Translations under genes and position numbers: made by a program | Notes under the pieces: generated by a model | The model's database searches: none | Seen by the model: the letters and a program-made list of their open reading frames with translations, nothing else | What the model was told of the DNA's origin: nothing | Assembly: GCA_026003615.1 (NCBI GenBank) | Contig: BPHQ01000001.1 | Coordinates: 1-64,000 of the forward strand | Direction of reading: 5' to 3' | Source: Bellilinea sp. | GTDB lineage: Bacteria > Chloroflexota > Anaerolineae > Anaerolineales > Anaerolineaceae | DNA length: 64,000 nucleotides | Shown: piece after piece, positions 8,701-17,049 of the stretch | Layout of the letters: every line of letters starts with the position of its first letter | Numbering within the stretch: position 1 is the first letter of the stretch

Positions 8701-8836
8701 GGCAGGCGTGGGGGGGACACGCCTGCCGATCCTCAGGGAGGGAACTCCACCTCAGGTTATTGATCCAACGTGGGGGGGACACGCTGAACCGCCTGTCCGG
8801 TGGATTGACACCATTTACCAGTAAGTGTTGGTGTCA
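8701..8836 (-). ncRNA. candidate structured RNA with two C6-loop hairpins
   Basis: Three hairpins lie in the non-coding stretch between the NYN-domain gene and tRNA-Arg. Read on the minus strand, the hairpin at 8727-8701 has a perfect 10-bp stem and the one at 8785-8767 a 6-bp stem with one G.T pair. Both carry the identical 7-nt loop TCCCCCC closed by GTG/CAC. A third hairpin (8 bp, 8836-8806) lies upstream. The loop matches the one in the promoter-equipped RNA candidate at 28.0 kb. No clear promoter or terminator is seen here, so strand and ends are inferred by analogy. Confidence 0.4.
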
Positions 8837-8898
8837 TTGCTAATATACACTAATTTTGTCCAAATTGTATTAAAAATCCATAAGAGTTTTCTTATAAT

Positions 8899-9378
8899 TC
8901 AGTCCAATTTTTGGCCGCGTTTTTTCTTAAATAGATCCAGCATTTCATTGACTTCCGCGGCGCTGGGCCGGGGTTTCTCCTCCCCCTCATGGGAGCGGCG
9001 CTGGCTGTTAATCAGTTGGGCGGCAAATTCTTCACTGGAAACGATGCGCGCGCCGCTTTGCCGGGCGGCTGCCTGCACCTCGCGGTCAGAACTGACCACC
9101 GTCCAGCCAGACGCACTCTTTCCGAGTTGCCTCAGGCGGGCGGATATGGCAGCGTCGGCGGTGGAGCTGCGCACCACAAAGTGAGCAGTAACCTGACCAA
9201 AGGTTTGCGGCCCGGCTTTACCCAGCATCGCACGGTCAAAAAATACCTCGATTTTCTGCTGCCGCGTCGAGGCAAAGACTTGCAACAGGCGAATGAGACG
9301 CTGTTCGTCATTCGGGTTGTCCAGGCGCATTCCGCCAATGTGGGGGATCAGGTTGTGTCCATCAATCAGGTAAGGCAT
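8899..9378 (-). CDS. NYN-domain ribonuclease-like protein (YacP/Rae1 type)
   Basis: 159 aa with the PIN-like NYN fold. DGHNL at the N-terminus gives the first acidic metal ligand, VFFDRAM a second, and SSDREVQAAARQSGA near residues 96-110 the conserved SSD motif. The family includes Bacillus Rae1, which cleaves mRNA on ribosomes. The Lys-rich C-terminus could bind RNA. It is transcribed towards tRNA-Arg and stands alone. Confidence 0.8.
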   Translation of the reverse strand: MPYLIDGHNLIPHIGGMRLDNPNDEQRLIRLLQVFASTRQQKIEVFFDRAMLGKAGPQTFGQVTAHFVVRSSTADAAISARLRQLGKSASGWTVVSSDREVQAAARQSGARIVSSEEFAAQLINSQRRSHEGEEKPRPSAAEVNEMLDLFKKKRGQKLD

Positions 9379-9476
9379 TCAACGCATCCTTCCGCCTTAT
9401 TTTACCGGAAAAGTATGCTATGATTCTATGAAGTGAACCATCTTTCCTTCCAAATGAAGAGACGAGCTTTATTTTT

Positions 9477-9995
9477 ATGAGAAGTTGGAAACGAGTCATT
9501 CCTTTTTTGATCCTGAATATCATTATTTCCGCGACTACAACTTTGGCGGTATTGCTCTTATGGGATCGCAGTCTGCGTCCAACCCAACCGTTGCCGGTGC
9601 GGGTGGGTAGTACAGGAGGCATTCCTCCGGTTTCCTCCCCTCAACCGCTGCCAGAAAGTGAGGCTACATTGCCGCCGCTGGACGAACCGGTGATTCTGAT
9701 TGAAACGGTGATTGGTGCGGGCGATTTGCAGAACGAGGCCGTGTTGCTGCGACGGGTTGGTGAAGGCGAACTGCTGCTGACCGGCTGGAAACTCACCAAC
9801 GGACGCGGAGTGGAGTATGTTTTCCCCTACCTGCTGCTGAACAAAAACGGAGCAGTTCGTCTATACAGCCGGGCGGGAAATAATAGCGTCATGGAGCTGT
9901 ACTGGGGGGCAACTCAGGCTGTGTTCCGCAGCGGTGACGTGGTTTCTTTATATGATTGGCAGGGCAACCTGCGGGCTTCGTACACACTGCCTTGA
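9477..9995 (+). CDS. membrane-anchored lamin-tail-domain protein
   Basis: 172 aa. One N-terminal membrane helix (about residues 8-28) is followed by a Pro/Ser-rich linker (30-70) and a C-terminal Ig-like lamin-tail domain (about 72-172) with the pattern GWKLTN...YVFP...GAVRLYSRAG. It is probably displayed outside the membrane as a binding or structural domain. It is followed after 23 nt by the DUF1992 gene and may be cotranscribed. No enzymatic residues are seen. Confidence 0.65.
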   Translation: MRSWKRVIPFLILNIIISATTTLAVLLLWDRSLRPTQPLPVRVGSTGGIPPVSSPQPLPESEATLPPLDEPVILIETVIGAGDLQNEAVLLRRVGEGELLLTGWKLTNGRGVEYVFPYLLLNKNGAVRLYSRAGNNSVMELYWGATQAVFRSGDVVSLYDWQGNLRASYTLP

Positions 9996-10018
9996 ACGGC
10001 ATTGACAGGTAAAAAGAT

Positions 10019-10435
10019 ATGAACGCTTTGGAGTGGATCGCCGAACAGAAAATTCGCTCGGCAATCGAAAGTGGTCAATGGGACAACCTGCGCGGCAAAG
10101 GCAAACCATTGCAATGGGACGAAAATCCTTTTGAACCACCCGAATGGCGTATGGCATTTTCGTTGCTGCGCCAAAATGGCTTCAGTCTGCCGTGGCTGGA
10201 AGAACGCAAAGATATCGAAGCCGAGATTCAGCACTTTCGTTCCCAATTCACCCGCCAAATCCAGTCGGGCAATCGGCTGGGAGAAATGGATGGGATAAAA
10301 AAACAAATTGAGCGATTGAATAAGCGAATTTTCCGGTACAATTTAGGGGCGCCCTCGGAGCGTTTTCATTTACAACCATTGAATTTTGAACAAGAGTTGG
10401 TACGGGCTAAGGCTGAGCAAGACCAGAATTCATGA
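10019..10435 (+). CDS. DUF1992 (DnaJ-C28-like) protein
   Basis: 138 aa with the DUF1992 pattern: N-terminal IAEQKIRSAIESGQWDNLRGKGKPL, here split as IAEQKIRSAIESGQW and NLRGKGKPL, then a helical middle and RLNKRIFRYNL. The eukaryotic relative is DNAJC28; the bacterial function is unknown. It lies 13 nt before dnaX and is likely in the same transcript. Confidence 0.8.
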   Translation: MNALEWIAEQKIRSAIESGQWDNLRGKGKPLQWDENPFEPPEWRMAFSLLRQNGFSLPWLEERKDIEAEIQHFRSQFTRQIQSGNRLGEMDGIKKQIERLNKRIFRYNLGAPSERFHLQPLNFEQELVRAKAEQDQNS

Positions 10436-10448
10436 AGAGCAGGTAATC

Positions 10449-12110
10449 ATGTCTCAAGCATTGTATCGAAAATGGCGTCCCCGCCTGTGGGATGAGGTAG
10501 TCGGGCAGGATCATGTCGTCCAAACCCTGCAAAATGCTATTCGCGGCGAGCGGGTCGGACATGCCTATCTTTTCGCCGGCCCGCGTGGCACCGGAAAAAC
10601 CACCACTGCCCGTCTGCTGGCAAAGGCAGTGAACTGTCTGGCTGAATCGCCGGCGGAACGACCCTGTGATCGCTGCGAACATTGTCAGGCGGTCAACAAT
10701 GGGCGTTTTCTTGACCTGATCGAGATTGATGCTGCTTCCAATACCAGCGTGGATGATGTGCGGGACCTGCGCGATAAAATCAATTTTGCTCCCACTCAGG
10801 GCAAATACAAGGTCTATATCATTGATGAAGTTCACATGCTTTCTACGGCGGCTTTCAATGCTTTGCTCAAAACACTGGAAGAGCCGCCGCCACATGCCAT
10901 TTTCATTCTGGCGACGACTGAGATTCACAAAATACCGGCCACCGTACTTTCGCGCTGTCAGCGGCATGAATTCCGTCGCATCCCGGTCAAGATGATTGTG
11001 CAGCACCTTCAACACCTGTGTCAGCAGGAAAAGGTGGATGTGGATGAAGAAACGCTGAGCCTGATTGCCCGTCAGGCAACCGGCAGTCTGCGGGATGCCA
11101 TCTCGCTGCTCGATCAACTGGCTTCCAGCGGCGGACCAATCCGGCTGGCGGATGCTCAGCAGGTGTTGGGGACGGCCACCGGTCAATCGGTCGTTGAACT
11201 GGTGGAAGCACTGCTGGAGCGGGATGCCTCGAAAGGCTTGACAACCATTCACGCTGCGCTTGATAGCGGCAGCGATCCACGTCAATTTGCTCGTCAGGTG
11301 GTGGACTACTGCCGAAATCTGCTGCTGGTGCGCCTGGGTAATGGCAGTATGATCGAAGCCACCCCTGAACAGCAGACTCAGATGAGCAACCATGCGCGCC
11401 GATTTACAACCCCGGCTTTGCTGGATGTGATCGAGGCTTTTAATATGGCTGCAAGCGATCAACGCAGTGCATGGCAGCCCGCCTTGCCGCTGGAAATGGC
11501 CCTGGCGCAGCTGGTCAGCGAGAGCGCCACCCCGGCCACTGGGGAGCAGGAACAAGCGGTTCAACCGGCTGCTTCAATACCAGCCGTCCCAACCAGAGCC
11601 GAAAAGACGCATAAAGCAGCTTCTTCCAAAGCGGAAACGGCCCCAACGCCAGCCAGCCAGCCTCCGGCTCCGAAAATTGCGGCGGAACAACCGGCGGTTT
11701 CACAAAGCGAGGCTCAACCGGTTTCTGATGAAGCGTCTATACCCACGCAAAACACCTCCGCGGTTGAATTGCAAACCATTCTGGAAAACTGGCAGAAAAT
11801 CCGCCAGCGGGTGAAAGCCCAAAGTTCACCGGTGGATGGGCTGCTCAATTCCTGCAAGTCCATCACCATACGGAATGGTGTGCTTCAGCTGGGGTTTGGC
11901 AGTGATGTGTTGAAAACAATGATGGAAAAAGGCAATAATTTGAAAATCACTCGCAAGGCTATCCGGGATGTGCTGGGGGTAGAGGTAGATATTGCCTGTG
12001 TGGTTGTGCAGGGCAAAGGCAGTCAAATGCAACTGGATGCCGATATTGAGGCGGACGGGATGGTCAGCACGGCCATCCGACTCGGCGGAAAGATTGTGCA
12101 TAAAGAATAA
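10449..12110 (+). CDS. dnaX: DNA polymerase III subunits gamma/tau
   Basis: Clamp-loader ATPase, 553 aa from the ATG at 10449, where the canonical MSQALYRKWRP begins; upstream in-frame codons are not family-like. Features are Walker A GPRGTGKTT, a four-Cys zinc module, Walker B DEVHML, sensor TLEEPPPHAIFILATTE and SRCQRHEF. Then comes a Pro/Ala-rich linker (about residues 360-435) and a C-terminal tau-like domain. I saw no A-rich slippery heptamer, so a separate gamma product is not indicated. It is followed by ybaB and recR as in many bacteria. Confidence 0.95.
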   Translation: MSQALYRKWRPRLWDEVVGQDHVVQTLQNAIRGERVGHAYLFAGPRGTGKTTTARLLAKAVNCLAESPAERPCDRCEHCQAVNNGRFLDLIEIDAASNTSVDDVRDLRDKINFAPTQGKYKVYIIDEVHMLSTAAFNALLKTLEEPPPHAIFILATTEIHKIPATVLSRCQRHEFRRIPVKMIVQHLQHLCQQEKVDVDEETLSLIARQATGSLRDAISLLDQLASSGGPIRLADAQQVLGTATGQSVVELVEALLERDASKGLTTIHAALDSGSDPRQFARQVVDYCRNLLLVRLGNGSMIEATPEQQTQMSNHARRFTTPALLDVIEAFNMAASDQRSAWQPALPLEMALAQLVSESATPATGEQEQAVQPAASIPAVPTRAEKTHKAASSKAETAPTPASQPPAPKIAAEQPAVSQSEAQPVSDEASIPTQNTSAVELQTILENWQKIRQRVKAQSSPVDGLLNSCKSITIRNGVLQLGFGSDVLKTMMEKGNNLKITRKAIRDVLGVEVDIACVVVQGKGSQMQLDADIEADGMVSTAIRLGGKIVHKE

Positions 12111-12151
12111 TTGACGATTAAGCGACAGGAAAGTACTTTAAGGAGGTAGAA

Positions 12152-12502
12152 ATGGCAAAAGGAAAGGGATTTAATCGCGGTGCTGCGCCGGCAGGCGGGA
12201 TGGGCGGCGGAATGATGGCTCAGATTCGCAAATTGCAGGAGCAAATGGAAGCCGCGCAAGCTCAATTGGAGGTGGAAACCGTTACGGCTTCAGTAGGCGG
12301 TGGGGCGGTCAAAGTTACCATGACCGGCGCACAGGTATGCAAAGCCATTGAAATTGATCCTGAACTGCTGAAAGACGCCGATGTGGAAATGCTGCAGGAT
12401 TTACTGCTGAGCGGCGTCAATCTGGCCTTGGAGCAGTCGCGCAAACTGGCTGAGGAGCGGATGGGGCCGTTGGCGGGCGGTTTATCGGGTTTGGGTCTTT
12501 GA
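12152..12502 (+). CDS. ybaB: YbaB/EbfC family nucleoid-associated protein
   Basis: A 116-aa dimeric DNA-binding protein. The coiled-coil helix (about residues 20-40) is preceded by a Gly-rich head, and the core VTMTGAQVCKAIEIDPELL is typical. AAGGAGG sits 6 nt before the ATG. It lies between dnaX and recR, the classical neighbourhood. Confidence 0.94.
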   Translation: MAKGKGFNRGAAPAGGMGGGMMAQIRKLQEQMEAAQAQLEVETVTASVGGGAVKVTMTGAQVCKAIEIDPELLKDADVEMLQDLLLSGVNLALEQSRKLAEERMGPLAGGLSGLGL

Positions 12503-12506
12503 TTGA

Positions 12507-13127
12507 GTGCCTGGCATGCCAATCTTACCGGATGCTGTCCAAAACTTGACTCTGGCTTTTGAGCGTTTGCCCGGTATTGGGCCGAAAACCGCCTCGCGGC
12601 TGACCTTTTACCTGCTGCGGGCGCCGGAGGAGATTTCCCGTTCGCTGGCAGAAGCCCTGCTGGCGCTGAAAAGCGATACTGGCTTATGTCAGGTGTGTTT
12701 TAACATCACGCGAGCCGGGCAGGAGGTGTGTGATATTTGCGCCAGTCCTCAGCGAGATGAGGGGGTGATTTGTGTAGTGGAAGAACCGCTGGATGTGCTG
12801 GCGCTGGAACGAACGGCTGGCTATTTTGGGCGTTATCATGTTCTGCACGGTGTGCTTTCTCCGATCGAAGGAATTGGGCCGGATGACTTAAGAATCAAAC
12901 CCTTGTTGGAGCGGGTGAAGAGCGGGAAAGTCCGGGAAGTGATTTTAGCCACCAACCCGAGCATGGAGGGGGATGCTACTGCATTGTATATTCAACAGCA
13001 ATTAGCCGGAATTCAGGTACGCATCACCCGATTGGCGCGCGGTTTGCCGGTGGGGGGAGACCTGGAATATGCTGACCAGAACACCTTGCTGCGCGCGCTG
13101 GCTGGCCGGCAGGAATTAGGCTCCTGA
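12507..13127 (+). CDS. recR: recombination mediator RecR
   Basis: Acts with RecF/RecO to load RecA on gapped DNA. Visible parts are the helix-hairpin-helix LPGIGPKTASRL, the Cys4 zinc finger (CQVC...CDIC), a Toprim core (VVEEPLDVLALE; ATNPSMEGDATA) and the C-terminal ARGLPVGGDLEYAD. Length is 206 aa from GTG 12507, or 203 from ATG 12516, which better matches family N-termini. Neither has a strong ribosome site. Confidence 0.94.
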   Translation: MPGMPILPDAVQNLTLAFERLPGIGPKTASRLTFYLLRAPEEISRSLAEALLALKSDTGLCQVCFNITRAGQEVCDICASPQRDEGVICVVEEPLDVLALERTAGYFGRYHVLHGVLSPIEGIGPDDLRIKPLLERVKSGKVREVILATNPSMEGDATALYIQQQLAGIQVRITRLARGLPVGGDLEYADQNTLLRALAGRQELGS

Positions 13128-13216
13128 TATCCGTTGGTTTTGGGCAAGGGGGATACATTTTCATATTGAATTAATACTAATGGGATAAACTTTATTCTAT
13201 TATATTGGACCATTAC

Positions 13217-13232
13217 GGACAAAACCTTGTCC
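13217..13232 (+). promoter_or_regulatory. inverted repeat in the leader of the YceI-like gene
   Basis: GGACAA-AACC-TTGTCC lies between a TATATT box (near 13200) and the AAGGAGG ribosome site. A further TTGGAC half-site is at 13205-13210. It could be an operator or a small 5' hairpin; no regulator is evident. Confidence 0.35.
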
Positions 13233-13251
13233 AAACCGAAGGAGGACCACC

Positions 13252-14004
13252 ATGCAAAAACTGGTATCTGTCTGGTTCGTCTTGCTGTTGTTAATTGTCT
13301 CTGCCTGTGCGCCTGCCGCGACTCCGCAACCAGAACCGACCGTTGAAACCTCTCTGCCGACACCTGTTCCAACAATGCCACCAGCAGCTGAGCCGACGGC
13401 CGTTTTAACCGAGCCGCAGCCCACCCAAACGGGCGAGTCCGAGCCGCCAGGAGGGGAACAAGCCGAAACCAAAGTTTTCAAAATCGTACCGGGCGAATCT
13501 CGTGTGACTTATGAGGTTGGCGAGACCTTTATCAACCAGAATAACCGCTTTTCGGTGGCAGTCGGCGTGACAACCGAGGTGCGCGGTGAGATCTATGCCA
13601 ATTTAAGCAATCCGCCAGAAAGCAGCATTGGCGTTATTGAGGTGGATATCAGCCAGTTTAAGTCGGATTCTTCCCGCCGTGACGGGGTGATTCGCAATCA
13701 ATGGCTGGAATCGGCACGCTATCCGATTGCCCGGTTTGAACCGTTGCGGGTGGAGGGACTGCCCCAAACTTATACCGAAGCTACCCCCTACGCGTTTCGG
13801 GTGGTTGGTAATCTGACCGTTAAGGATGTTACGCGTGAGGTTGCCTTTGACATCACCGCTCAATTGCAGGGTGAGACTTTGACTGGCAAAGCCACCACCA
13901 CAATTTTGATGAGTGATTTTGGAGTTGGCCCCATCTCGATTTTGGGTGTGCTGAACACAGAGGATGAGGTCAAATTGACCTTTGATTTTGTCGCCCGTCC
14001 GTGA
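13252..14004 (+). CDS. YceI-like domain lipoprotein
   Basis: 250 aa. The lipoprotein signal ends in VSAC (Cys19), a Pro/Thr/Glu linker covers about residues 20-75, and a YceI-type lipocalin-like beta-barrel follows (about 77-250). Typical strands are SRVTYEVGE, GVIEVDISQFKSDS, RYPIARF, GNLTVKDVTREVAFDI and FGVGP. YceI proteins bind polyisoprenoid or amphiphilic ligands in the envelope. An AAGGAGG site is present and a terminator follows directly, so it is a one-gene unit. Confidence 0.88.
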   Translation: MQKLVSVWFVLLLLIVSACAPAATPQPEPTVETSLPTPVPTMPPAAEPTAVLTEPQPTQTGESEPPGGEQAETKVFKIVPGESRVTYEVGETFINQNNRFSVAVGVTTEVRGEIYANLSNPPESSIGVIEVDISQFKSDSSRRDGVIRNQWLESARYPIARFEPLRVEGLPQTYTEATPYAFRVVGNLTVKDVTREVAFDITAQLQGETLTGKATTTILMSDFGVGPISILGVLNTEDEVKLTFDFVARP

Positions 14005-14030
14005 TCTTTTCAAAATCCGGAGGTTCCGCC

Positions 14031-14074
14031 AAAAACGGGATGGGAAAGGAAAGACACCCATCCCGTTTTTATTC
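14031..14074 (+). terminator. intrinsic terminator
   Basis: A perfect 14-bp stem (14031-14044 with 14057-14070) including an A5/T5 base, with a 12-nt loop. It ends the YceI-like gene. Confidence 0.85.
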
Positions 14075-14134
14075 CGGTTTTCCATTAGTTTGAGGCTATA
14101 ATCAATTCATCATTTCAATTTGGAGGCGGCGGCG

Positions 14135-14938
14135 ATGGATAAATACCGCGTAAAACCGGGGGAGAAAATCCGTTTGAAGGATTGGGATCCCGATGAAACT
14201 GACTCGTTTGATGGTGGAAAAGACGAAGGCAGAGAGTGGTTGCAGGAGTTAAACCGTGAACTGGAAGCACTTCAAGAGTTGTTATACGCGGAACATCAGC
14301 ATAAAGTGCTGATCGTCCTGCAAGGCATGGACACCAGCGGTAAGGACGGTGTTATCCGGCATGTCTTTGAAGGAGTCAATCCGCAGGGGGTGCGGGTGGC
14401 CAATTTCAAAGTGCCAACCCCGGAGGAACTGGACCATGACTACCTGTGGCGTGTGCATCGCCAGACGCCGGGTAAAGGAGAAATCGTTATTTTTAACCGC
14501 AGCCACTATGAGGATGTGCTGGTCGTACGCGTTCACGGTCTGGTTGGGGAGGACGTCTGGAAACGCCGCTTTGCTCACATCAATGATTTTGAGCGTTTAC
14601 TCGCCGAGGAAGGTACGCTCATTCTGAAGTTTTTCCTGCACATTGATCTGGAAGAGCAGAAAAAACGTCTGCAGGCGCGGTTGGATGACCCCACCAAACA
14701 CTGGAAGTTCAATGTGGGCGACTTAAAAGAACGCGCCCGCTGGGGGGAGTATATGCAGGCTTACGAGGATGTGCTGAACAAAACCAGCACCGATTATGCA
14801 CCGTGGTATATTGTCCCATCCAATAAAAAGTGGTATCGCAATCTTGTGGTTGCCAGTGTGCTGGTGGAGGCGCTCAAAGGTTTGAAGATGCAATTTCCGC
14901 AGCCAAAAGAGGACCTGAGTCAGGTGGTGATTGAATAA
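14135..14938 (+). CDS. ppk2: polyphosphate kinase 2 family protein
   Basis: 267 aa, a polyphosphate:nucleotide phosphotransferase. Walker A is GMDTSGKD (64-71) and the Walker B/lid region is FNRSHYEDVLVVRVHG, both hallmarks of PPK2. A single-domain protein of this length suits the class that phosphorylates AMP/ADP from polyphosphate. ATG 14135 is chosen because TGGAGG lies 8-9 nt upstream; a TTG 15 nt earlier overlaps that ribosome site. It lies in the same window as the pst importer but is not clustered with it. Confidence 0.92.
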   Translation: MDKYRVKPGEKIRLKDWDPDETDSFDGGKDEGREWLQELNRELEALQELLYAEHQHKVLIVLQGMDTSGKDGVIRHVFEGVNPQGVRVANFKVPTPEELDHDYLWRVHRQTPGKGEIVIFNRSHYEDVLVVRVHGLVGEDVWKRRFAHINDFERLLAEEGTLILKFFLHIDLEEQKKRLQARLDDPTKHWKFNVGDLKERARWGEYMQAYEDVLNKTSTDYAPWYIVPSNKKWYRNLVVASVLVEALKGLKMQFPQPKEDLSQVVIE

Positions 14939-14962
14939 ACGGAAGGTTGAGGTGATTCCGGG

Positions 14963-15631
14963 TTGTTATATTTAGTCTCAACACCGATTGGCAATTTGGG
15001 CGATATGAGTCAGCGCGCCCTCGAAACCCTCCAGCAGGTGGACTATGTGGTCAGCGAGGACACCCGCAAGACCGGCCTGCTGCTGAAACATTTTGGCATG
15101 CACAAGCGGCAGATTTCCTTTCGGGAGGATAACGAGGAACGTGCCCTGCCGCGTCTGCTGGATTTGTTGAGAGAGGGTAATTCACTGGCGCTGGTCACCG
15201 ATGCCGGCACACCGGCCATCTCTGATCCGGGTTATTTACTGGTGCGCCGGGTCATCGAGGAAAACCTTCCCCTGACGGTCATTCCCGGTCCAACAGCCCT
15301 GATTGCAGCGCTGGTGCTTTCTGGCCTGCCCGTGCATAGTTTTACCTTTCGGGGTTTTCCACCGCGTAAATCAGGGGCGCGTCAGCGATTTATGGCAGTA
15401 GACCAGGACAGCCCGCACACGCTGATTTTCTACGAAAGTCCCTACCGCCTGCAAGCCTTCCTAGTGGACGCCCTGAAAGTATATGGCAACCGCCCGGCGG
15501 CGGTTGCCAATGACCTGACCAAGATGTTTGAAACGGTCTACCGCGGTACCTTAGCCGAATTGATCGAGATTTTCAAAAAAGAACCGATTCGTGGTGAATA
15601 TGTGGTCGTGATTGCCGGTAAATCTACCTGA
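14963..15631 (+). CDS. rsmI: 16S rRNA (cytidine-1402 2'-O)-methyltransferase
   Basis: Methylates the ribose of C1402 in 16S rRNA using SAM. 222 aa in the tetrapyrrole-methylase fold: [45 protein letters not shown] and FYESPYR. The start is TTG 14963, since an in-frame stop at 14948 and a GAGGTGA ribosome site leave no earlier choice. The C-terminal extension of longer RsmI proteins is absent. Its last 8 nt overlap the convergent transporter gene. Confidence 0.93.
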   Translation: MLYLVSTPIGNLGDMSQRALETLQQVDYVVSEDTRKTGLLLKHFGMHKRQISFREDNEERALPRLLDLLREGNSLALVTDAGTPAISDPGYLLVRRVIEENLPLTVIPGPTALIAALVLSGLPVHSFTFRGFPPRKSGARQRFMAVDQDSPHTLIFYESPYRLQAFLVDALKVYGNRPAAVANDLTKMFETVYRGTLAELIEIFKKEPIRGEYVVVIAGKST

Positions 15632-16346
15632 CCGCAAACGGCGTGAAGCGGGTGTGGGTATCGAAGTAATCTTCGTTTTCAGCCTTCTTGAGGGCATTGA
15701 CGATTTGATAGGTGATGGGGGTCATGATGGCTTCAATACCTACTTTGAAAATGTAATTGGTAACGGTCAGAGTGGCAAACAGCTCCCAGGGGAATACACC
15801 TGCCAGAGTAGCCACAAAGATAAAAATCACGGTATCTACCCCTTCGCCGACCAGGGTGCTGCCGATGGTGCGCATCCATAAAAAGCGCCCGCGCGTGATG
15901 ACTTTCATGCGTGCCAAAACGATGGAGTTACTGAATGATCCGGCCAGATAAGCCACCAGTGAGGCCAGTACAATCCCACCACTGCTGATACCGCCCAAAA
16001 TGGCTTCGTAGGCAGTTTGTCCGGCATATTCCTGCCAGGTGGCTTCGCCGGGCATGATTCTGACCAGCCAAAGGACAAAGGCAGTCAGTGCCAGCATGGC
16101 AAACCCCGTCCAGATGACCCGGCGGGCACGCCGAAAACCGTAAACCTCGGTCAGGACATCCCCAAAAATGTAGGAGATGGGAAAAAGGATGGTGCCGCCA
16201 TCGAAGGCTAATCGTAAACCGATAATCGAAACTCCCCAATCAATAATTTTTGCTGAGGAAGCGATGTTGCTGATGATCAGCACGGTGACGAACAAAGCCA
16301 TCACCCAGTCGAAATAACGATACGTGCGGTTGGTGTCGTTTTCCAT
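15624..16346 (-). CDS. yhhQ: queuosine precursor transporter (YhhQ family)
   Basis: 240 aa with about six membrane helices. Family motifs are [19 protein letters not shown] and the region around [24 protein letters not shown]. Members import 7-cyano-7-deazaguanine or related bases for queuosine tRNA modification. It is monocistronic and overlaps rsmI tail to tail. I looked for a preQ1 riboswitch in the leader and did not find the consensus. Confidence 0.9.
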   Translation of the reverse strand: MENDTNRTYRYFDWVMALFVTVLIISNIASSAKIIDWGVSIIGLRLAFDGGTILFPISYIFGDVLTEVYGFRRARRVIWTGFAMLALTAFVLWLVRIMPGEATWQEYAGQTAYEAILGGISSGGIVLASLVAYLAGSFSNSIVLARMKVITRGRFLWMRTIGSTLVGEGVDTVIFIFVATLAGVFPWELFATLTVTNYIFKVGIEAIMTPITYQIVNALKKAENEDYFDTHTRFTPFAVR

Positions 16347-16475
16347 AAAAATCCCTTTAATTCCTGTTTGCTATCCATCAGATTTCATCAGATTTTCAAT
16401 AGGTCCTTTTCAATTGCCTGGCGCCGGTAATTCTACCATTTACAGGTAAAATTAACACAGAAAGGAGATCGGGCA

Positions 16476-16964
16476 ATGGAACTGGAATTGGTCAGCATTG
16501 AAAAACCGGAAGAGATCAATTTTATTTTGGGACAGTCGCATTTTATCAAGACAGTGGAGGATATTCACGAAGCGCTGGTCAGTACGGTGCCGGGCATCCG
16601 CTTTGGGCTGGCCTTTTGCGAGGCATCCGGCAATTGCCTGATTCGCTGGAGTGGAACCGATGAACAGATGATTGAGCTGGCGCAGAAGAATGCTCAGAAA
16701 ATTGGTGCGGGTCATTCTTTTATCCTTTTTCTTGGCAGTGGATTTTATCCAATCAATGTGCTGAATGCACTGAGGAATGTGCCGGAAATCTGCCGCATCT
16801 TTTGTGCCACCGCCAACCCGACGCAGGTAATTGTTGCTCAAAGTGAGCAGGGTCGGGGCATTTTGGGTGTGATTGATGGTTACAGCCCCAAGGGCGTTGA
16901 AGGCGACGAGGATATTGCCTGGCGGAAGAACTTCCTGCGCCAGATTGGCTACAAGGCCGGCTAA
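16476..16964 (+). CDS. adenosine-specific kinase family protein (PF04008-like)
   Basis: 162 aa, a full-length match by eye to the small family named adenosine-specific kinase: GQSHFIKTVEDIHEAL, GIRFGLAFCEASG, GHSFILFLG, YPINVLNALRNVPEIC, FCATANPTQVIVA and GRGILGVIDG. The family was named from archaeal proteins with adenosine binding; its physiological role is poorly known. AAAGGAG lies 6-8 nt before the ATG. It is not clearly in an operon with the next gene. Confidence 0.85.
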   Translation: MELELVSIEKPEEINFILGQSHFIKTVEDIHEALVSTVPGIRFGLAFCEASGNCLIRWSGTDEQMIELAQKNAQKIGAGHSFILFLGSGFYPINVLNALRNVPEICRIFCATANPTQVIVAQSEQGRGILGVIDGYSPKGVEGDEDIAWRKNFLRQIGYKAG

Positions 16965-17049
16965 GACAGGGCGGGGAACCTAAAAGACTTGAAAAACGTC
17001 TGGGTTTTATCTTGAAGAGCCAATGTCAAACGGGAAGGATTGATAAAAA

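Noticed and set aside
10407-11564. Long minus-strand open frame (385 codons) opposite dnaX
   Set aside because: It has no ribosome site, no family motifs and low-complexity His/Gln/Arg content, and mirrors a clear dnaX gene.
10449-12110. Programmed frameshift producing a short gamma subunit
   Set aside because: No A-rich slippery heptamer was seen in the linker region where it would be needed.
16347-16475. Possible preQ1 riboswitch before the queuosine precursor transporter
   Set aside because: The leader was read for the type I pattern (stem, C-rich loop, A-rich tail pairing) and the consensus was not found.
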